In this document: piece after piece, positions 1-8,711 of the stretch | Layout: each line of letters starts with the position of its first letter | Numbering within the stretch: position 1 is the stretch's first letter | Assembly (NCBI RefSeq): GCF_030409685.1 | Contig: NZ_JAUFQJ010000013.1 | Coordinates: forward strand, 186,001-250,000 | DNA length: 64,000 bases | From: Ferruginibacter paludis | GTDB taxonomy: Bacteria; Bacteroidota; Bacteroidia; Chitinophagales; Chitinophagaceae | Direction of reading: 5' to 3' | Position numbers and translations under genes: made by a program | The notes under the pieces: generated by a model | The model's input: only the letters and a program-made list of their open reading frames with translations | What the model was told of the DNA's origin: nothing | Databases searched by the model: none

Positions 1-483
1 CTAAGCAATTATGAGCCGCTGGCAGCCAAACAAAATAACCTGACCATTTACTACGATTACAAAGAGGCGCTTGCTGCGTCCAAGTTGCTGCACAAGCCGG
101 TGATGATTGATTTTACGGGTATCCAATGCGTCAATTGCCGGAAGTTTGAAGCATCTATCTGGCCGGATAAAGAAGTGATCAGTAAAATGAAAAATGATTT
201 TGTTGTGGTGTCTTTATTCAGCGATTATGATGACGAAGAATTGCCCGACAATGAAAAGTTTTTTTCCAAAGTATTAAACGGGCAGGTGGTAACGGTAGGA
301 GATAGAAATGAAGATTTACAACAACAATTGATACAGGCCAGCGGCCAGCCAAATTATGTGTTTGTAGACAGCGAAGGCAAATTATTGGTGCCAGGCGGTT
401 ATGGCTATGACCCGACAAAAGGAGCAAAAGAATTTGCAGCCCATCTCGACAAAGTATTGGGTATATATAAAAAGCAACTTTAA
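1..483 (+). CDS. Thioredoxin-like C-terminal end of a DsbD-type thiol:disulfide interchange protein (5' partial)
   Basis: The reading frame is open from base 1, so the gene starts before the window. The visible 160 residues form a thioredoxin fold with the motif GIQCVNCRKFE. Its CVNC pair is the redox-active CxxC, and the later GQPNYVFVD stretch holds the cis-proline region. This layout matches the periplasmic C-terminal domain of DsbD/ScsB-like proteins, which pass electrons from the cytoplasm to periplasmic thiols and haem-maturation proteins. The membrane part would lie upstream and cannot be seen. A TTG at 85 is an internal codon, not a start. A strong bidirectional hairpin terminator follows 18 bases after the stop. 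A free-standing thioredoxin-like protein is the alternative. Confidence 0.8.
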   Translation, partial: LSNYEPLAAKQNNLTIYYDYKEALAASKLLHKPVMIDFTGIQCVNCRKFEASIWPDKEVISKMKNDFVVVSLFSDYDDEELPDNEKFFSKVLNGQVVTVGDRNEDLQQQLIQASGQPNYVFVDSEGKLLVPGGYGYDPTKGAKEFAAHLDKVLGIYKKQL

Positions 484-500
484 CATTCTGGAACTGTGTA

Positions 501-540
501 TAAAAGTAAAACCCTTCAATTGTGAAGGGTTTTACTTTTA
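501..540. terminator. Bidirectional intrinsic terminator between convergent genes
   Basis: A perfect 18-bp inverted repeat (501-518 with 523-540) encloses a 4-base loop. The stem has a GC core (ACCCTTCA/TGAAGGGT) and A/T-rich flanks, giving a T run on either strand. It sits between the plus-strand DsbD-like gene and the minus-strand sigma-factor gene and can serve both. Confidence 0.9.
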
Positions 541-560
541 AAGGGGGTTACTTATTAACT

Positions 561-1142
561 TTATAAAGCAATTTGTTTTTCTGCCATCATTTTGCGCATG
601 TTGATTAAACCATAGCGCATACGGCCTAAAGCTGTATTGATGCTGCATTTGGTAAGATCTGCAATTTCCTTAAAGCTCAGGTCTGCATAGTGGCGCATGA
701 TGATTACTTCACGCTGATCTTCAGGCAGCATATCAATCATTCTGCGAACCCTGTCGTGACTTTGGCTTTGCATCATACGGTGTTCTGCACTTGGTTCAGA
801 GAAATTAAGCACTTCAAAAATGTCGCGGTCGTCACTTGTTTTGATACTCGGGCTGCGTTTTACTTTTCTGAAATGATCTACGCAAAGGTTGTGTGCAATG
901 CGCAGTGCCCATGGCAAAAACTTTCCTTCCTCTGTATATCGTCCGCCTTTCAGCGTATCGATGATACGGATAAACACATCCTGGAACAGATCTTCTGCCA
1001 GGTACTTGTCTTTTACAAGCAAATAAATTGAAGTGTAAATTCGGTCCTTGTAACGTGTTACAAGTGTTGAAAGAGCGTCAGTGTCTCCATCCATGTAAAG
1101 ATGTACTAACTGCTGGTCGGTTAAATTGATAAGGCATTTCAT
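561..1142 (-). CDS. ECF-family RNA polymerase sigma factor
   Basis: The 193-residue protein has sigma region 2 (LFQDVFIRIIDTLKGG, then FLPWALRIAHNLCVDHFR) and region 4 (LPEDQREVIIMRHYADLSFKEIADL, a helix-turn-helix). It lacks regions 1 and 3, as is normal for extracytoplasmic-function sigma factors. It would direct RNA polymerase to a small regulon. No anti-sigma factor is encoded next to it. The closest relatives I recall are single ECF factors conserved in Bacteroidota that stand alone. The leader upstream is structured (listed separately). The start is the first ATG ahead of region 2, and the length is typical. Confidence 0.9.
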   Translation of the reverse strand: MKCLINLTDQQLVHLYMDGDTDALSTLVTRYKDRIYTSIYLLVKDKYLAEDLFQDVFIRIIDTLKGGRYTEEGKFLPWALRIAHNLCVDHFRKVKRSPSIKTSDDRDIFEVLNFSEPSAEHRMMQSQSHDRVRRMIDMLPEDQREVIIMRHYADLSFKEIADLTKCSINTALGRMRYGLINMRKMMAEKQIAL

Positions 1143-1143
1143 A

Positions 1144-1213
1144 AACTTCTACAGTTTTTGTTGGTTTAGGACTTTTGTTTGGAAACCAATAAGATGGGAT
1201 GAGCGTAGAAGTT
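1144..1213 (-). promoter_or_regulatory. Structured leader of the ECF sigma-factor gene
   Basis: Two nested inverted repeats lie just upstream of the sigma-factor start: a 9-bp outer pair (1144-1152 with 1205-1213, core ACTTCTAC/GTAGAAGT) and a 7-bp inner pair (1161-1167 with 1183-1189, TTGGTTT/AAACCAA). As RNA they would fold into a hairpin directly in front of the start codon. The role is inferred. It could control translation or be a protein-binding site. Confidence 0.4.
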
Positions 1214-1414
1214 CTTAGATAGGCGTTCTTGGCTTTTCACTTTATTGGATATTGGAATGTGAAAGTATGAATAATTTTTGAATTGCCAAATATTTCTTAA
1301 AATTTTTTTTTGACATATTGTTTAATAAAAATAATATAATTCATGTACGGTAAATATTGCTGGATGGATTTTGGCAATACTTTCACAATATCACTACAGC
1401 AAAAAAGAACGGCT

Positions 1415-1422
1415 TATTTTTG
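1415..1422 (+). promoter_or_regulatory. Possible -7 promoter element of uvrA
   Basis: TATTTTTG fits the Bacteroidota -7 consensus TAnnTTTG. It lies only 11 bases before the chosen uvrA ATG, so a transcript from it would be almost leaderless. No convincing -33 TTTG is found at the right distance, so the match could be chance. Confidence 0.3.
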
Positions 1423-1433
1423 CATTTCTATAT

Positions 1434-4256
1434 ATGACTACAACGAAATCTATCAATAAAAAAAAGCCTCTTAATCCCGCAAATAATACTGACGGTATTT
1501 TTATAAAAGGCGCCAGGGTACACAATCTGAAGAACGTAACGGTAACGATACCACGCAACCAACTCGTAGTAGTTACGGGTGTGTCCGGATCGGGCAAATC
1601 TTCATTAACCATCGATACTTTATTTGCTGAAGGGCAGCGGCGATATGCTGAAAGTTTAAGCGCCTACGCAAGGCAGTTTATGCAACGCATGAACAAACCA
1701 GATGTGGATTATATCAAGGGTTTATGCCCGGCCATTGCGATTGAGCAAAAAGTAATTACCCGTACGCCAAGGAGCACCGTTGGCAGCATGACGGAAATTT
1801 ATGACTACCTGCGGTTGTTATTTGCACGAACCGGTAAAACCATTTCGCCGGTTAGCGGAAGGGAAGTAAAAAAAGATGATGTTACGGACGTAGTAAAAGC
1901 CATCGCTGGTTTAAAAGAGGGAGATAAAGTACTATTGCTGGTGCCATTTAAACTGCATGCCAATCGAGATATAAAGGAAGAACTGAATATATTAATACAG
2001 AAGGGTTTTTCAAGAGTAGCCATTCCGAATGCTGCCATTGGCGGGACTTTTGAGGCACAACGTATTGAAGATTTGCTTGAAGACAATAATTTGAAATTGC
2101 CAGCGCAAACCTGCTTATTGATAGACAGGCTGGTTGTTAAAGAATTTGATGAAGATGATACGCACCGCATCAGCGACTCCGTTGGTATTGCATTTTATGA
2201 AGGCGAAGGGACACTGATGCTGGAAGTAAATGGGAAAAAAATAATACACTTCAGCAATAAATTTGAACTGGACGGAATACAGTTTGAAGAACCTGTTCCT
2301 AATTTATTTTCATTTAATAATCCGTTTGGAGCCTGTCCCACCTGTGAAGGATTTTCACTGGTGCTGGGGATTGATCCGGACCTTGTAATTCCCAACAAAC
2401 AATTAAGTGTATATGAAGGAGCGGTAGCACCCTGGAAGGGAGAAAAATTGAGCATGTGGAAAGATCAGTTTATCAGAGCCGCCAAAAATTTTAATTTCCC
2501 TGTTCATACGCCCATTATAGATCTTACAAAAGAGCAATACCGCCTGTTGTGGGAAGGAAATAGTTACGCCAATGGTATCAACGATTTTTTTAAAGAAGTA
2601 GAACAAAATTTATACAAGGTACAGTACCGCGTTTTGTTAAGCCGCTATCGTGGCAAAACACTTTGCCCGGATTGCAAAGGATATCGTTTACGCAAAGAAG
2701 CTTTGTATGTAAAAGTAAGTAGCAAACACATTGGTGAATTGTGCGAATTGCCCGTTAAAGATTTGCAGGTTTGGTTTGATAATTTAAAGCTCAGTGCTTA
2801 TGATGAAAAGGTAGCCAAAAGAATTCTGATAGAAATACATCACCGGATTAAAACATTGACAGATGTGGGCCTTGGTTACCTTACGCTAAACCGGTTGGCC
2901 AATTCTTTGAGCGGAGGCGAAAGCCAACGTATTCAATTGACGAGAAGCTTAGGAAGTAATTTAACCAGCTCTCTCTACATCCTTGATGAACCTTCGATTG
3001 GTCTGCACAGCAGGGATACCGAAAGACTGATCAGGGTGTTAAAAGAATTGCGTGATCTCGGAAATACAGTGGTTGTAGTGGAGCATGATGAAATGATGAT
3101 GCGGGAAGCCGATTATATTATTGATATGGGGCCGCTGGCAAGTCACCTGGGCGGAGAAGTGGTGGCAGCAGGCAATTACAAGGAATTGATCGCAGATAAA
3201 AACAGTCTTACCGGTAAATACCTTAAAGGAGAATTGAGCATTGATGCACCCAAACATTTGCGTAAATGGAACCAGAGTATTACGGTAGAAGGTGCCAGGC
3301 AAAACAATCTTAAAAACATCAACGTTGAATTTCCGTTGAATGTTTTTTGTGTGGTGAGTGGCGTAAGCGGCAGCGGTAAAACAACATTGGTAAAACAAAT
3401 TTTATATCCTGCGCTACAAAAAATTAAAGGGGAAGGCGTTGATAAAGCAGGAATACATAAATCTGTTACGGGTGATCTGGATGCCATCTCACAAATTGAA
3501 ATGGTTGACCAAAACCCCATTGGTAAATCATCCCGCAGCAACCCGGTTACTTACATTAAGGCATACGACGAAATAAGGGAATTGTACAGTAAACAACCGC
3601 TCAGTAAAATGCGGGGATTTTTGCCAAAGCATTTTTCATTTAACGTAGATGGGGGTCGGTGCGATGCCTGCAAAGGTGAAGGCGAACAGATTGTTGAAAT
3701 GCAGTTTTTGGCAGATGTGCATTTAACCTGTGAAGTGTGTGGTGGAAAAAGGTTTAAGGAAGAAGTGCTGGAAGTAACTTACAAAGGAAAAAGTATTTAT
3801 GAAGTGCTGGATATGAGTGTGGATGACGCCATTGTATTTTTTAAGGAAGAGGCCGATGTTGCAAAGAAAATACAACCTTTGAGTGATGTGGGTTTAGGCT
3901 ATGTAAAACTGGGCCAGAGCAGCAATACGCTGAGTGGCGGCGAGGCGCAGCGGGTGAAGCTGGCTTCTTTTTTAGGCAAGGGCAAATCGCAAGGGCATAT
4001 CTTTTTTATTTTTGATGAACCTACTACGGGGCTTCACTTTCATGATATTAAAAAACTGCTTGCATCGTTTAATGCCTTAATAGAACAGGGCCATACTATC
4101 CTGGTGATTGAACACAATACAGATGTTATTAAGTCTGCAGACTGGGTAATAGACCTGGGACCTGAAGCAGGCGATGCCGGAGGAAACCTGGTGTTTGCAG
4201 GAAAGCCAGCTGACTTGAAGAAATGTAAGGAAAGTTATACGGGAAAGTTTTTATAG
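1434..4256 (+). CDS. uvrA: UvrABC excinuclease subunit A
   Basis: The 940-residue protein matches the usual UvrA length. UvrA is the damage-sensing ATPase dimer that loads UvrB in nucleotide excision repair. The first ABC half shows Walker A GVSGSGKSS (about residues 49-57), a zinc module (CPTC, CPDC), signature LSGGESQR and Walker B YILDEPSIGLH. The second half has GVSGSGKTT, a CDAC/CEVC zinc finger, LSGGEAQR and FIFDEPTTGLH. The ATG at 1434 is preferred over a TTG at 1371, because the extra 21 residues do not look like UvrA and a possible -7 element lies between them. It stands alone, with no uvrB nearby. Confidence 0.96.
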   Translation: MTTTKSINKKKPLNPANNTDGIFIKGARVHNLKNVTVTIPRNQLVVVTGVSGSGKSSLTIDTLFAEGQRRYAESLSAYARQFMQRMNKPDVDYIKGLCPAIAIEQKVITRTPRSTVGSMTEIYDYLRLLFARTGKTISPVSGREVKKDDVTDVVKAIAGLKEGDKVLLLVPFKLHANRDIKEELNILIQKGFSRVAIPNAAIGGTFEAQRIEDLLEDNNLKLPAQTCLLIDRLVVKEFDEDDTHRISDSVGIAFYEGEGTLMLEVNGKKIIHFSNKFELDGIQFEEPVPNLFSFNNPFGACPTCEGFSLVLGIDPDLVIPNKQLSVYEGAVAPWKGEKLSMWKDQFIRAAKNFNFPVHTPIIDLTKEQYRLLWEGNSYANGINDFFKEVEQNLYKVQYRVLLSRYRGKTLCPDCKGYRLRKEALYVKVSSKHIGELCELPVKDLQVWFDNLKLSAYDEKVAKRILIEIHHRIKTLTDVGLGYLTLNRLANSLSGGESQRIQLTRSLGSNLTSSLYILDEPSIGLHSRDTERLIRVLKELRDLGNTVVVVEHDEMMMREADYIIDMGPLASHLGGEVVAAGNYKELIADKNSLTGKYLKGELSIDAPKHLRKWNQSITVEGARQNNLKNINVEFPLNVFCVVSGVSGSGKTTLVKQILYPALQKIKGEGVDKAGIHKSVTGDLDAISQIEMVDQNPIGKSSRSNPVTYIKAYDEIRELYSKQPLSKMRGFLPKHFSFNVDGGRCDACKGEGEQIVEMQFLADVHLTCEVCGGKRFKEEVLEVTYKGKSIYEVLDMSVDDAIVFFKEEADVAKKIQPLSDVGLGYVKLGQSSNTLSGGEAQRVKLASFLGKGKSQGHIFFIFDEPTTGLHFHDIKKLLASFNALIEQGHTILVIEHNTDVIKSADWVIDLGPEAGDAGGNLVFAGKPADLKKCKESYTGKFL

Positions 4257-4305
4257 TCACAGTTTTGTAATATTCAAAAAGTAGCTTTTTCAGTTAAACG
4301 TGCAA

Positions 4306-4431
4306 CTATTTTTCTTTAAATATTTGCTTAGCCATTTTCAAGATGATATAAATGGTTAAGAGGACCAGGATGTAAGGTCCCAATATAAATAGCCACAATA
4401 AAGGATCAAAAAGATCGAACAGTATTTTCAT
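4306..4431 (-). CDS. Possible 41-residue single-pass membrane protein
   Basis: A short minus-strand frame begins with ATG at 4431 and ends with TAG. It reads MKILFDLFDPLLWLF, continues as one hydrophobic helix of about 20 residues rich in I and L, and ends with a basic tail (KMAKQIFKEK). The layout of a short N-terminus, one membrane span and a positive cytoplasmic end is what real small membrane proteins look like, and the frame fills part of an otherwise empty gap between uvrA and the DUF4293 gene. I do not recognise a family. It could be a chance frame. Confidence 0.45.
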   Translation of the reverse strand: MKILFDLFDPLLWLFILGPYILVLLTIYIILKMAKQIFKEK

Positions 4432-4717
4432 TGGTATTTATCTAAAATTAATAACCGAATCCGTTTATAAAAATATAATAAAACCCATCAAATTGCAACG
4501 AATACCGGGAACGTTTTTGCAAACAATAATTAGCCTTTGGTGTACGTCTAAATTAATGCATCAATATTGTCACTGCATGGCTGAAAATAGCTAAAGCATT
4601 ATTGCTGGCTTAAAAAAAGAGCCTTTATCAAAAATAAAAACCAAGCAGTTAACTTTTATACTTTTCAATGCAACTGGTATGTTTAATCTTAGAACAATTA
4701 TTAGATATCATCTAACG
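4432..4717. other. Gap with no gene seen
   Basis: This A/T-rich stretch lies between the possible small membrane gene and the terminator at 4718-4755. I see no convincing coding frame, repeat or promoter match. If the small gene is real, its promoter should be here. Confidence 0.4.
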
Positions 4718-4755
4718 AAAAAGAGGCTGCTCATGCTTTGAGACAGCCTCTTTTT
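4718..4755. terminator. Intrinsic terminator of the glyA-DUF4293 unit
   Basis: A 12-bp perfect stem (4718-4729 with 4744-4755, core AAGAGGCTG/CAGCCTCTT) has a 14-base loop and a T run on both strands. It lies 18 bases past the stop of the minus-strand DUF4293 gene. Confidence 0.85.
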
Positions 4756-4772
4756 TAAATAAGTGGCGTTCA

Positions 4773-5183
4773 TCACCTCAACCTATTACTGTCTTTTATC
4801 AATTTTTCGTCTTTATTAATGCCGCTTGCTGCAAGCAATAATGCAGCGATAATAACTGCATGCAATACCGCTGTAAAGGCATAGTCACCTTTTGAAAAAT
4901 TTTTGGTTGCCATGTAATATAGGATCACCAAAATTACATCCAGCGCAATGGCGGCTATGCAAAGCCATAATTGAGTAACCCTGTTTTTAAATAAAAAAAT
5001 CGTGATCAGGGTTAGCACACCCAAGCCGATGGTCGGTATCATTAATGTAAAATTTTCCGTACCATTTAACTGGTGGTATAAATTATCAGGCAGATAAGTG
5101 CCGCTGTAAAAGGACAATTTTAACGTAAGAAAAGTAACAATGGATGCTATTAAAAGCCATACGGATTGAATGCGCTGTATCAT
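4773..5183 (-). CDS. DUF4293 family membrane protein
   Basis: The 136-residue protein starts MIQRIQSVWLLIAS, the typical opening of the DUF4293 family, which is confined to Bacteroidota. Four hydrophobic segments are visible: about residues 8-25, 48-66, 71-91 and 101-119. They are followed by a short charged tail. The function is unknown. It starts 18 bases after the glyA stop on the same strand and shares its terminator, so the two are probably one transcript. Confidence 0.85.
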   Translation of the reverse strand: MIQRIQSVWLLIASIVTFLTLKLSFYSGTYLPDNLYHQLNGTENFTLMIPTIGLGVLTLITIFLFKNRVTQLWLCIAAIALDVILVILYYMATKNFSKGDYAFTAVLHAVIIAALLLAASGINKDEKLIKDSNRLR

Positions 5184-5201
5184 ACAAATAAATTTTTGAT
5201 G

Positions 5202-6482
5202 CTATCCCAATTCAGGATATAAAATAAACTGTCCCATAAATTCATTCACCTGGCCACGGATGGTGCTGATGACTTTTTCATCGTCTGCGTTCATTAATAC
5301 ATTGTCCAGTGCGTTTACAACAAACTGCATGTGCTCTTCCTTCATACCACGTGTTGTGATGGCGGCTGTACCTACGCGAATGCCTGAGGTAACAAATGCA
5401 CTTTTGTCATCAAAGGGCACCATGTTTTTGTTTAAAGTAATATCTGCTTTTACCAGCGCCTGTTCTGCTTTTTTACCACTGATGTTTTTGTTGCGCAGGT
5501 CAATCAGCATTAAATGATTGTCTGTACCGTTGCTGATTAATTCATAACCTTTTTCAACAAAAGCTTTTGCCATGGCCTGTGCATTTACAATTACCTGTTT
5601 AGCGTAATCCGTAAATTCATCCGTTAAAATTTCGCCGAATGCCACAGCTTTTGCAGCAATAATATGTTGTAATGGTCCGCCCTGTATTCCCGGGAAAACA
5701 GCCATGTCCATCAGGTTACTCATCAGGCGGGTATTGCCTTTTACATCTTTTAAACCAAAAGGATTTTCAAAATCTTTTTTCATTAAAATAATGCCGCCCC
5801 TTGGACCACGCAATGTTTTATGTGTGGTAGAAGTAACGAAATGACAATGTTCAAAAGGGGAATTTAATAATCCTTTGGCAATTAAACCGGCCGGATGTGC
5901 CATATCACATTGTACAAAAGCACCTACTTCATCCGCCACTTTTCTTATGCGGGCATAATCCCAGTCGCGGCTGTAGGCGGAGGCGCCGCAAAAAATCAAT
6001 TTCGGTTTTAATGTTCTTGCTTTTTCTTCCAGTGTATCATAATCAATTAAACCGGTTTCTTTTACCACACCATAAAAATGGGCTTCATACAATTTACCGG
6101 AATAGTTTACCGGAGAGCCATGGGTAAGATGGCCGCCCATGCTTAAATCCAGCCCTAAGATAATATCACCCGGTTGCAATACAGCCAGGGCTACCGCAGC
6201 ATTGGCCTGTGCACCACTGTGCGGTTGTACATTGGCATAATCGCAGTTAAAGATCTGCTTCAGACGGTCGATAGCCAGTTGTTCCGTTTGGTCAACAATT
6301 TCGCAGCCCGCATAGTACCTGCGGCCGGGGTAGCCTTCCGCATATTTATTGGTCATAACACAGCCTGATGCCTGCATCACCTGTAAAGAAGTAAAATTTT
6401 CCGAAGCAATCAGTTCAATCCCGTGCCGTTGACGGTCCATTTCCTGCCTTATTAAATCAAAAACCAATGTATCTTTTTGCAT
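5202..6482 (-). CDS. glyA: Serine hydroxymethyltransferase
   Basis: GlyA is a PLP enzyme that interconverts serine and glycine and loads one-carbon units onto tetrahydrofolate in the cytoplasm. The 426 residues match the family length. Visible markers are IELIASENF near the start, GYPGRRYYAG, NVQPHSGAQAN, and the PLP-lysine motif TTHKTLRGPRGG, where the lysine follows TTH. A -7 promoter element lies just upstream (6500-6507) and a DUF4293 gene follows in the same direction. Nothing is unusual. Confidence 0.97.
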   Translation of the reverse strand: MQKDTLVFDLIRQEMDRQRHGIELIASENFTSLQVMQASGCVMTNKYAEGYPGRRYYAGCEIVDQTEQLAIDRLKQIFNCDYANVQPHSGAQANAAVALAVLQPGDIILGLDLSMGGHLTHGSPVNYSGKLYEAHFYGVVKETGLIDYDTLEEKARTLKPKLIFCGASAYSRDWDYARIRKVADEVGAFVQCDMAHPAGLIAKGLLNSPFEHCHFVTSTTHKTLRGPRGGIILMKKDFENPFGLKDVKGNTRLMSNLMDMAVFPGIQGGPLQHIIAAKAVAFGEILTDEFTDYAKQVIVNAQAMAKAFVEKGYELISNGTDNHLMLIDLRNKNISGKKAEQALVKADITLNKNMVPFDDKSAFVTSGIRVGTAAITTRGMKEEHMQFVVNALDNVLMNADDEKVISTIRGQVNEFMGQFILYPELG

Positions 6483-6499
6483 GCGTTATTTTTAAGGTG

Positions 6500-6507
6500 C
6501 AAATATA
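6500..6507 (-). promoter_or_regulatory. -7 promoter element of glyA
   Basis: On the minus strand this reads TATATTTG, an exact TAnnTTTG match, 18 bases upstream of the glyA ATG. A short leader of about 10 bases would result. The -33 region is not a clear match. Confidence 0.5.
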
Positions 6508-6663
6508 CAAACCCGCACTAACTTTAACGGAGGTAGTAAAAATAATGACATTTTTTATGGTGTACCGTTTACACAAAATTCACTACTTTCACAACCTGTT
6601 TAAAATAAGCAACATCATAATTACCAATAAAAATGTAGCACTTAGCAGGTGTAAGGTTTTACA

Positions 6664-7656
6664 ATGAAGGCTATTATCCCGGTTGCCGGCGCAGGCACAA
6701 AATTGCGTCCACATACTTACACACAGCCCAAGGCGTTGATACCCTTAGCAGGTAAAACTATTTTAAGTATCATAGTTGATCAATTGCACGAAGCCGGGAT
6801 AAACGATTTTATATTTATCGTGGGTTACCTGGGCGAAAAAATACAGGATTATGTAAAAGCAAAATATCCCCATCTTAATTGCCATTTTGTTTACCAGAAT
6901 GAACGGTACGGTACAGGTCATGCGATTGATCTTGCTAAGGAGATTATTGGCAGCGAGGAAGTATTTATAGTACTGGGAGATACGATTGCAGAATATGATA
7001 TTAAACAAATGCTCAGCTCACCTTATTCTATGCTGGGTGTAAAAAAAGTAGACGATCCCCGCAATTTTGGCGTGGCAGAAATTGAAGAAGACGGCTTTAT
7101 AAGCCGCGTGGTAGAAAAGCCTGCGATACCAAAAAGCAATATGGCGCTGGTAGGCATTTATAAAATAATGGAGACTGATTTGTTATTTACTTGCCTCAAA
7201 AAAATAATTGAAAAGAAAGACATTGCACGCAATGACCTGAGCCTTACAGATGCGCTGGAATGCATGATACAGAGCGGTTCAACCTTCAAATCGTTCAAAG
7301 TACAAAATTGGTTTGATTGTGGTAAGAAGGAAACGATACTGGAATCTAACGCCACTTTACTGAAAAAGTTTGGCGGCAAAATTCCTGAGCTGGACAGGTA
7401 TGAAAATACAATTATCATCCCGCCGGTTAGTATCGGCGAAGGATGTGATATAAAAAACTCGGTTATTGGTCCCAATGTTACCATCGGCGATAGTACGTTG
7501 TTAAATTATACAATTGTAAAAGATTCTATTATAGGATCGTTTTCAAAATTGTATGATGTGGTGCTGGATGATTCATTAATTGGCAGCGATACGGGTATAA
7601 AAGGCGAAACGAGATCACTTAATATTGGCGATAACACAGATATAGATCTTGGATAA
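6664..7656 (+). CDS. Sugar-phosphate nucleotidyltransferase with C-terminal left-handed beta-helix
   Basis: The 330-residue protein begins MKAIIPVAGAGTKLRPHT, the glycine-rich nucleotide-binding loop of the NTP-transferase family (usual form GxGTRLRP; here K replaces the R). FIVLGDT and VVEKP are also typical. The last 90 residues contain hexapeptide-like turns (IIPPVSIGEGCDIKNSVIGPNVTIG), as in long-form glucose-1-phosphate thymidylyltransferases and GlmU-like enzymes. It should make an NDP-sugar for envelope polysaccharide. The precise sugar and nucleotide cannot be read from sequence. It runs in the same direction as the flavoprotein and export genes after it. Confidence 0.85.
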   Translation: MKAIIPVAGAGTKLRPHTYTQPKALIPLAGKTILSIIVDQLHEAGINDFIFIVGYLGEKIQDYVKAKYPHLNCHFVYQNERYGTGHAIDLAKEIIGSEEVFIVLGDTIAEYDIKQMLSSPYSMLGVKKVDDPRNFGVAEIEEDGFISRVVEKPAIPKSNMALVGIYKIMETDLLFTCLKKIIEKKDIARNDLSLTDALECMIQSGSTFKSFKVQNWFDCGKKETILESNATLLKKFGGKIPELDRYENTIIIPPVSIGEGCDIKNSVIGPNVTIGDSTLLNYTIVKDSIIGSFSKLYDVVLDDSLIGSDTGIKGETRSLNIGDNTDIDLG

Positions 7657-7713
7657 TGCAGCAGCTATACAGGCATTTTGAATTGAAGGAAGTTGATAAA
7701 AAGCACCAAACGA

Positions 7714-8661
7714 ATGCCATCTTTCACCAACAGAATTACTCATCTTTTTGGTATTGATTATCCCATTATCCAGGCGGGAATGGTTTGGGCCAGTGGCTGG
7801 CGTCTGGCGGGTGCGGTAAGCAATGCCGGGGCGCTTGGCTTAATCGGCAGCGGCAGTATGCGTCCGGAAGTATTGAAAGAGCAGATTCAAAAATGCAGGG
7901 CAGCCACCAGCAAACCTTTCGGCGTAAATGTACCGCTCCTGTACCCCGATATTGATCAGCACATCAAAATAATTATAGATGAACAGGTACCGGTTGTTTT
8001 TACCTCTGCCGGTAATCCCGCTACCTGGACTGCTGTTTTAAAACAGGCAGGTATAAAAGTAGTGCATGTAGTCAGCAGCAGTAAGTTTGCACTAAAAGCA
8101 CAGCAGGCTGGCTGCGATGCTGTTGTAGCTGAAGGTTTTGAAGCCGGTGGTCACAATGGACGGGAGGAAACAACTACGCTGGTACTTGTTCCGGCAGTTT
8201 GTAGTGCTGTCAATATTCCTGTGATTGCTGCCGGTGGCATTGCTACAGGAAGGCAGATGCTGGCCGCAATGGTATTGGGTGCCGAAGGCATCCAGGCCGG
8301 AAGCCGGTTTGTTGCCAGTAATGAGGCATCAGCGCATGATAATTTTAAACAGGCTGTCATTCATTCTGTTGAAGGTGGGACCCAACTTTCACTGAAACAG
8401 CTAACGCCTGTCAGGCTGATGAAAAATAAATTTTTCGATGAGGTACAACAAGCAGAACTGAATGGCGTTTCTGTTGACATATTACAAAAATTATTAGGAA
8501 AGGGTAGAGCTAAGAAAGGAATGTTTGAAGGGGATCTTGAAAATGGCGAGCTCGAAATAGGGCAGGTAAGTGCGCTGATTAAAAGCGTTCAACCCGCTGC
8601 TGATATAGTGAATGAGCTATGGAGTGAGTTTGAATTGGCATTACGGCATCCACTGAAATAA
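7714..8661 (+). CDS. Nitronate monooxygenase / FabK-like FMN oxidoreductase
   Basis: The 315-residue TIM-barrel flavoprotein opens with RITHLFGIDYPIIQAGM, which is diagnostic for the 2-nitropropane dioxygenase/FabK family. AEGFEAGGHNG and IPVIAAGGIATG form the FMN phosphate-binding loops. Family members oxidise alkyl nitronates or act as enoyl-ACP reductases. Which reaction applies here is open, since both groups share these motifs. I place the start at the ATG at 7714 rather than an upstream TTG at 7693, because the family normally begins a few residues before the PIIQAGM segment. Confidence 0.85.
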   Translation: MPSFTNRITHLFGIDYPIIQAGMVWASGWRLAGAVSNAGALGLIGSGSMRPEVLKEQIQKCRAATSKPFGVNVPLLYPDIDQHIKIIIDEQVPVVFTSAGNPATWTAVLKQAGIKVVHVVSSSKFALKAQQAGCDAVVAEGFEAGGHNGREETTTLVLVPAVCSAVNIPVIAAGGIATGRQMLAAMVLGAEGIQAGSRFVASNEASAHDNFKQAVIHSVEGGTQLSLKQLTPVRLMKNKFFDEVQQAELNGVSVDILQKLLGKGRAKKGMFEGDLENGELEIGQVSALIKSVQPAADIVNELWSEFELALRHPLK

Positions 8662-8666
8662 ATTAT

Positions 8667-8674
8667 TATATTTG
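8667..8674 (+). promoter_or_regulatory. -7 promoter element of the SLBB export gene
   Basis: TATATTTG is an exact TAnnTTTG match 37 bases upstream of the ATG at 8712, which is a normal leader length. No clear -33 TTTG is seen at the right spacing. Confidence 0.4.
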
Positions 8675-8711
8675 CTTAGTTTCAAAATTATTGTTCATTA
8701 ACCCACCCAAA

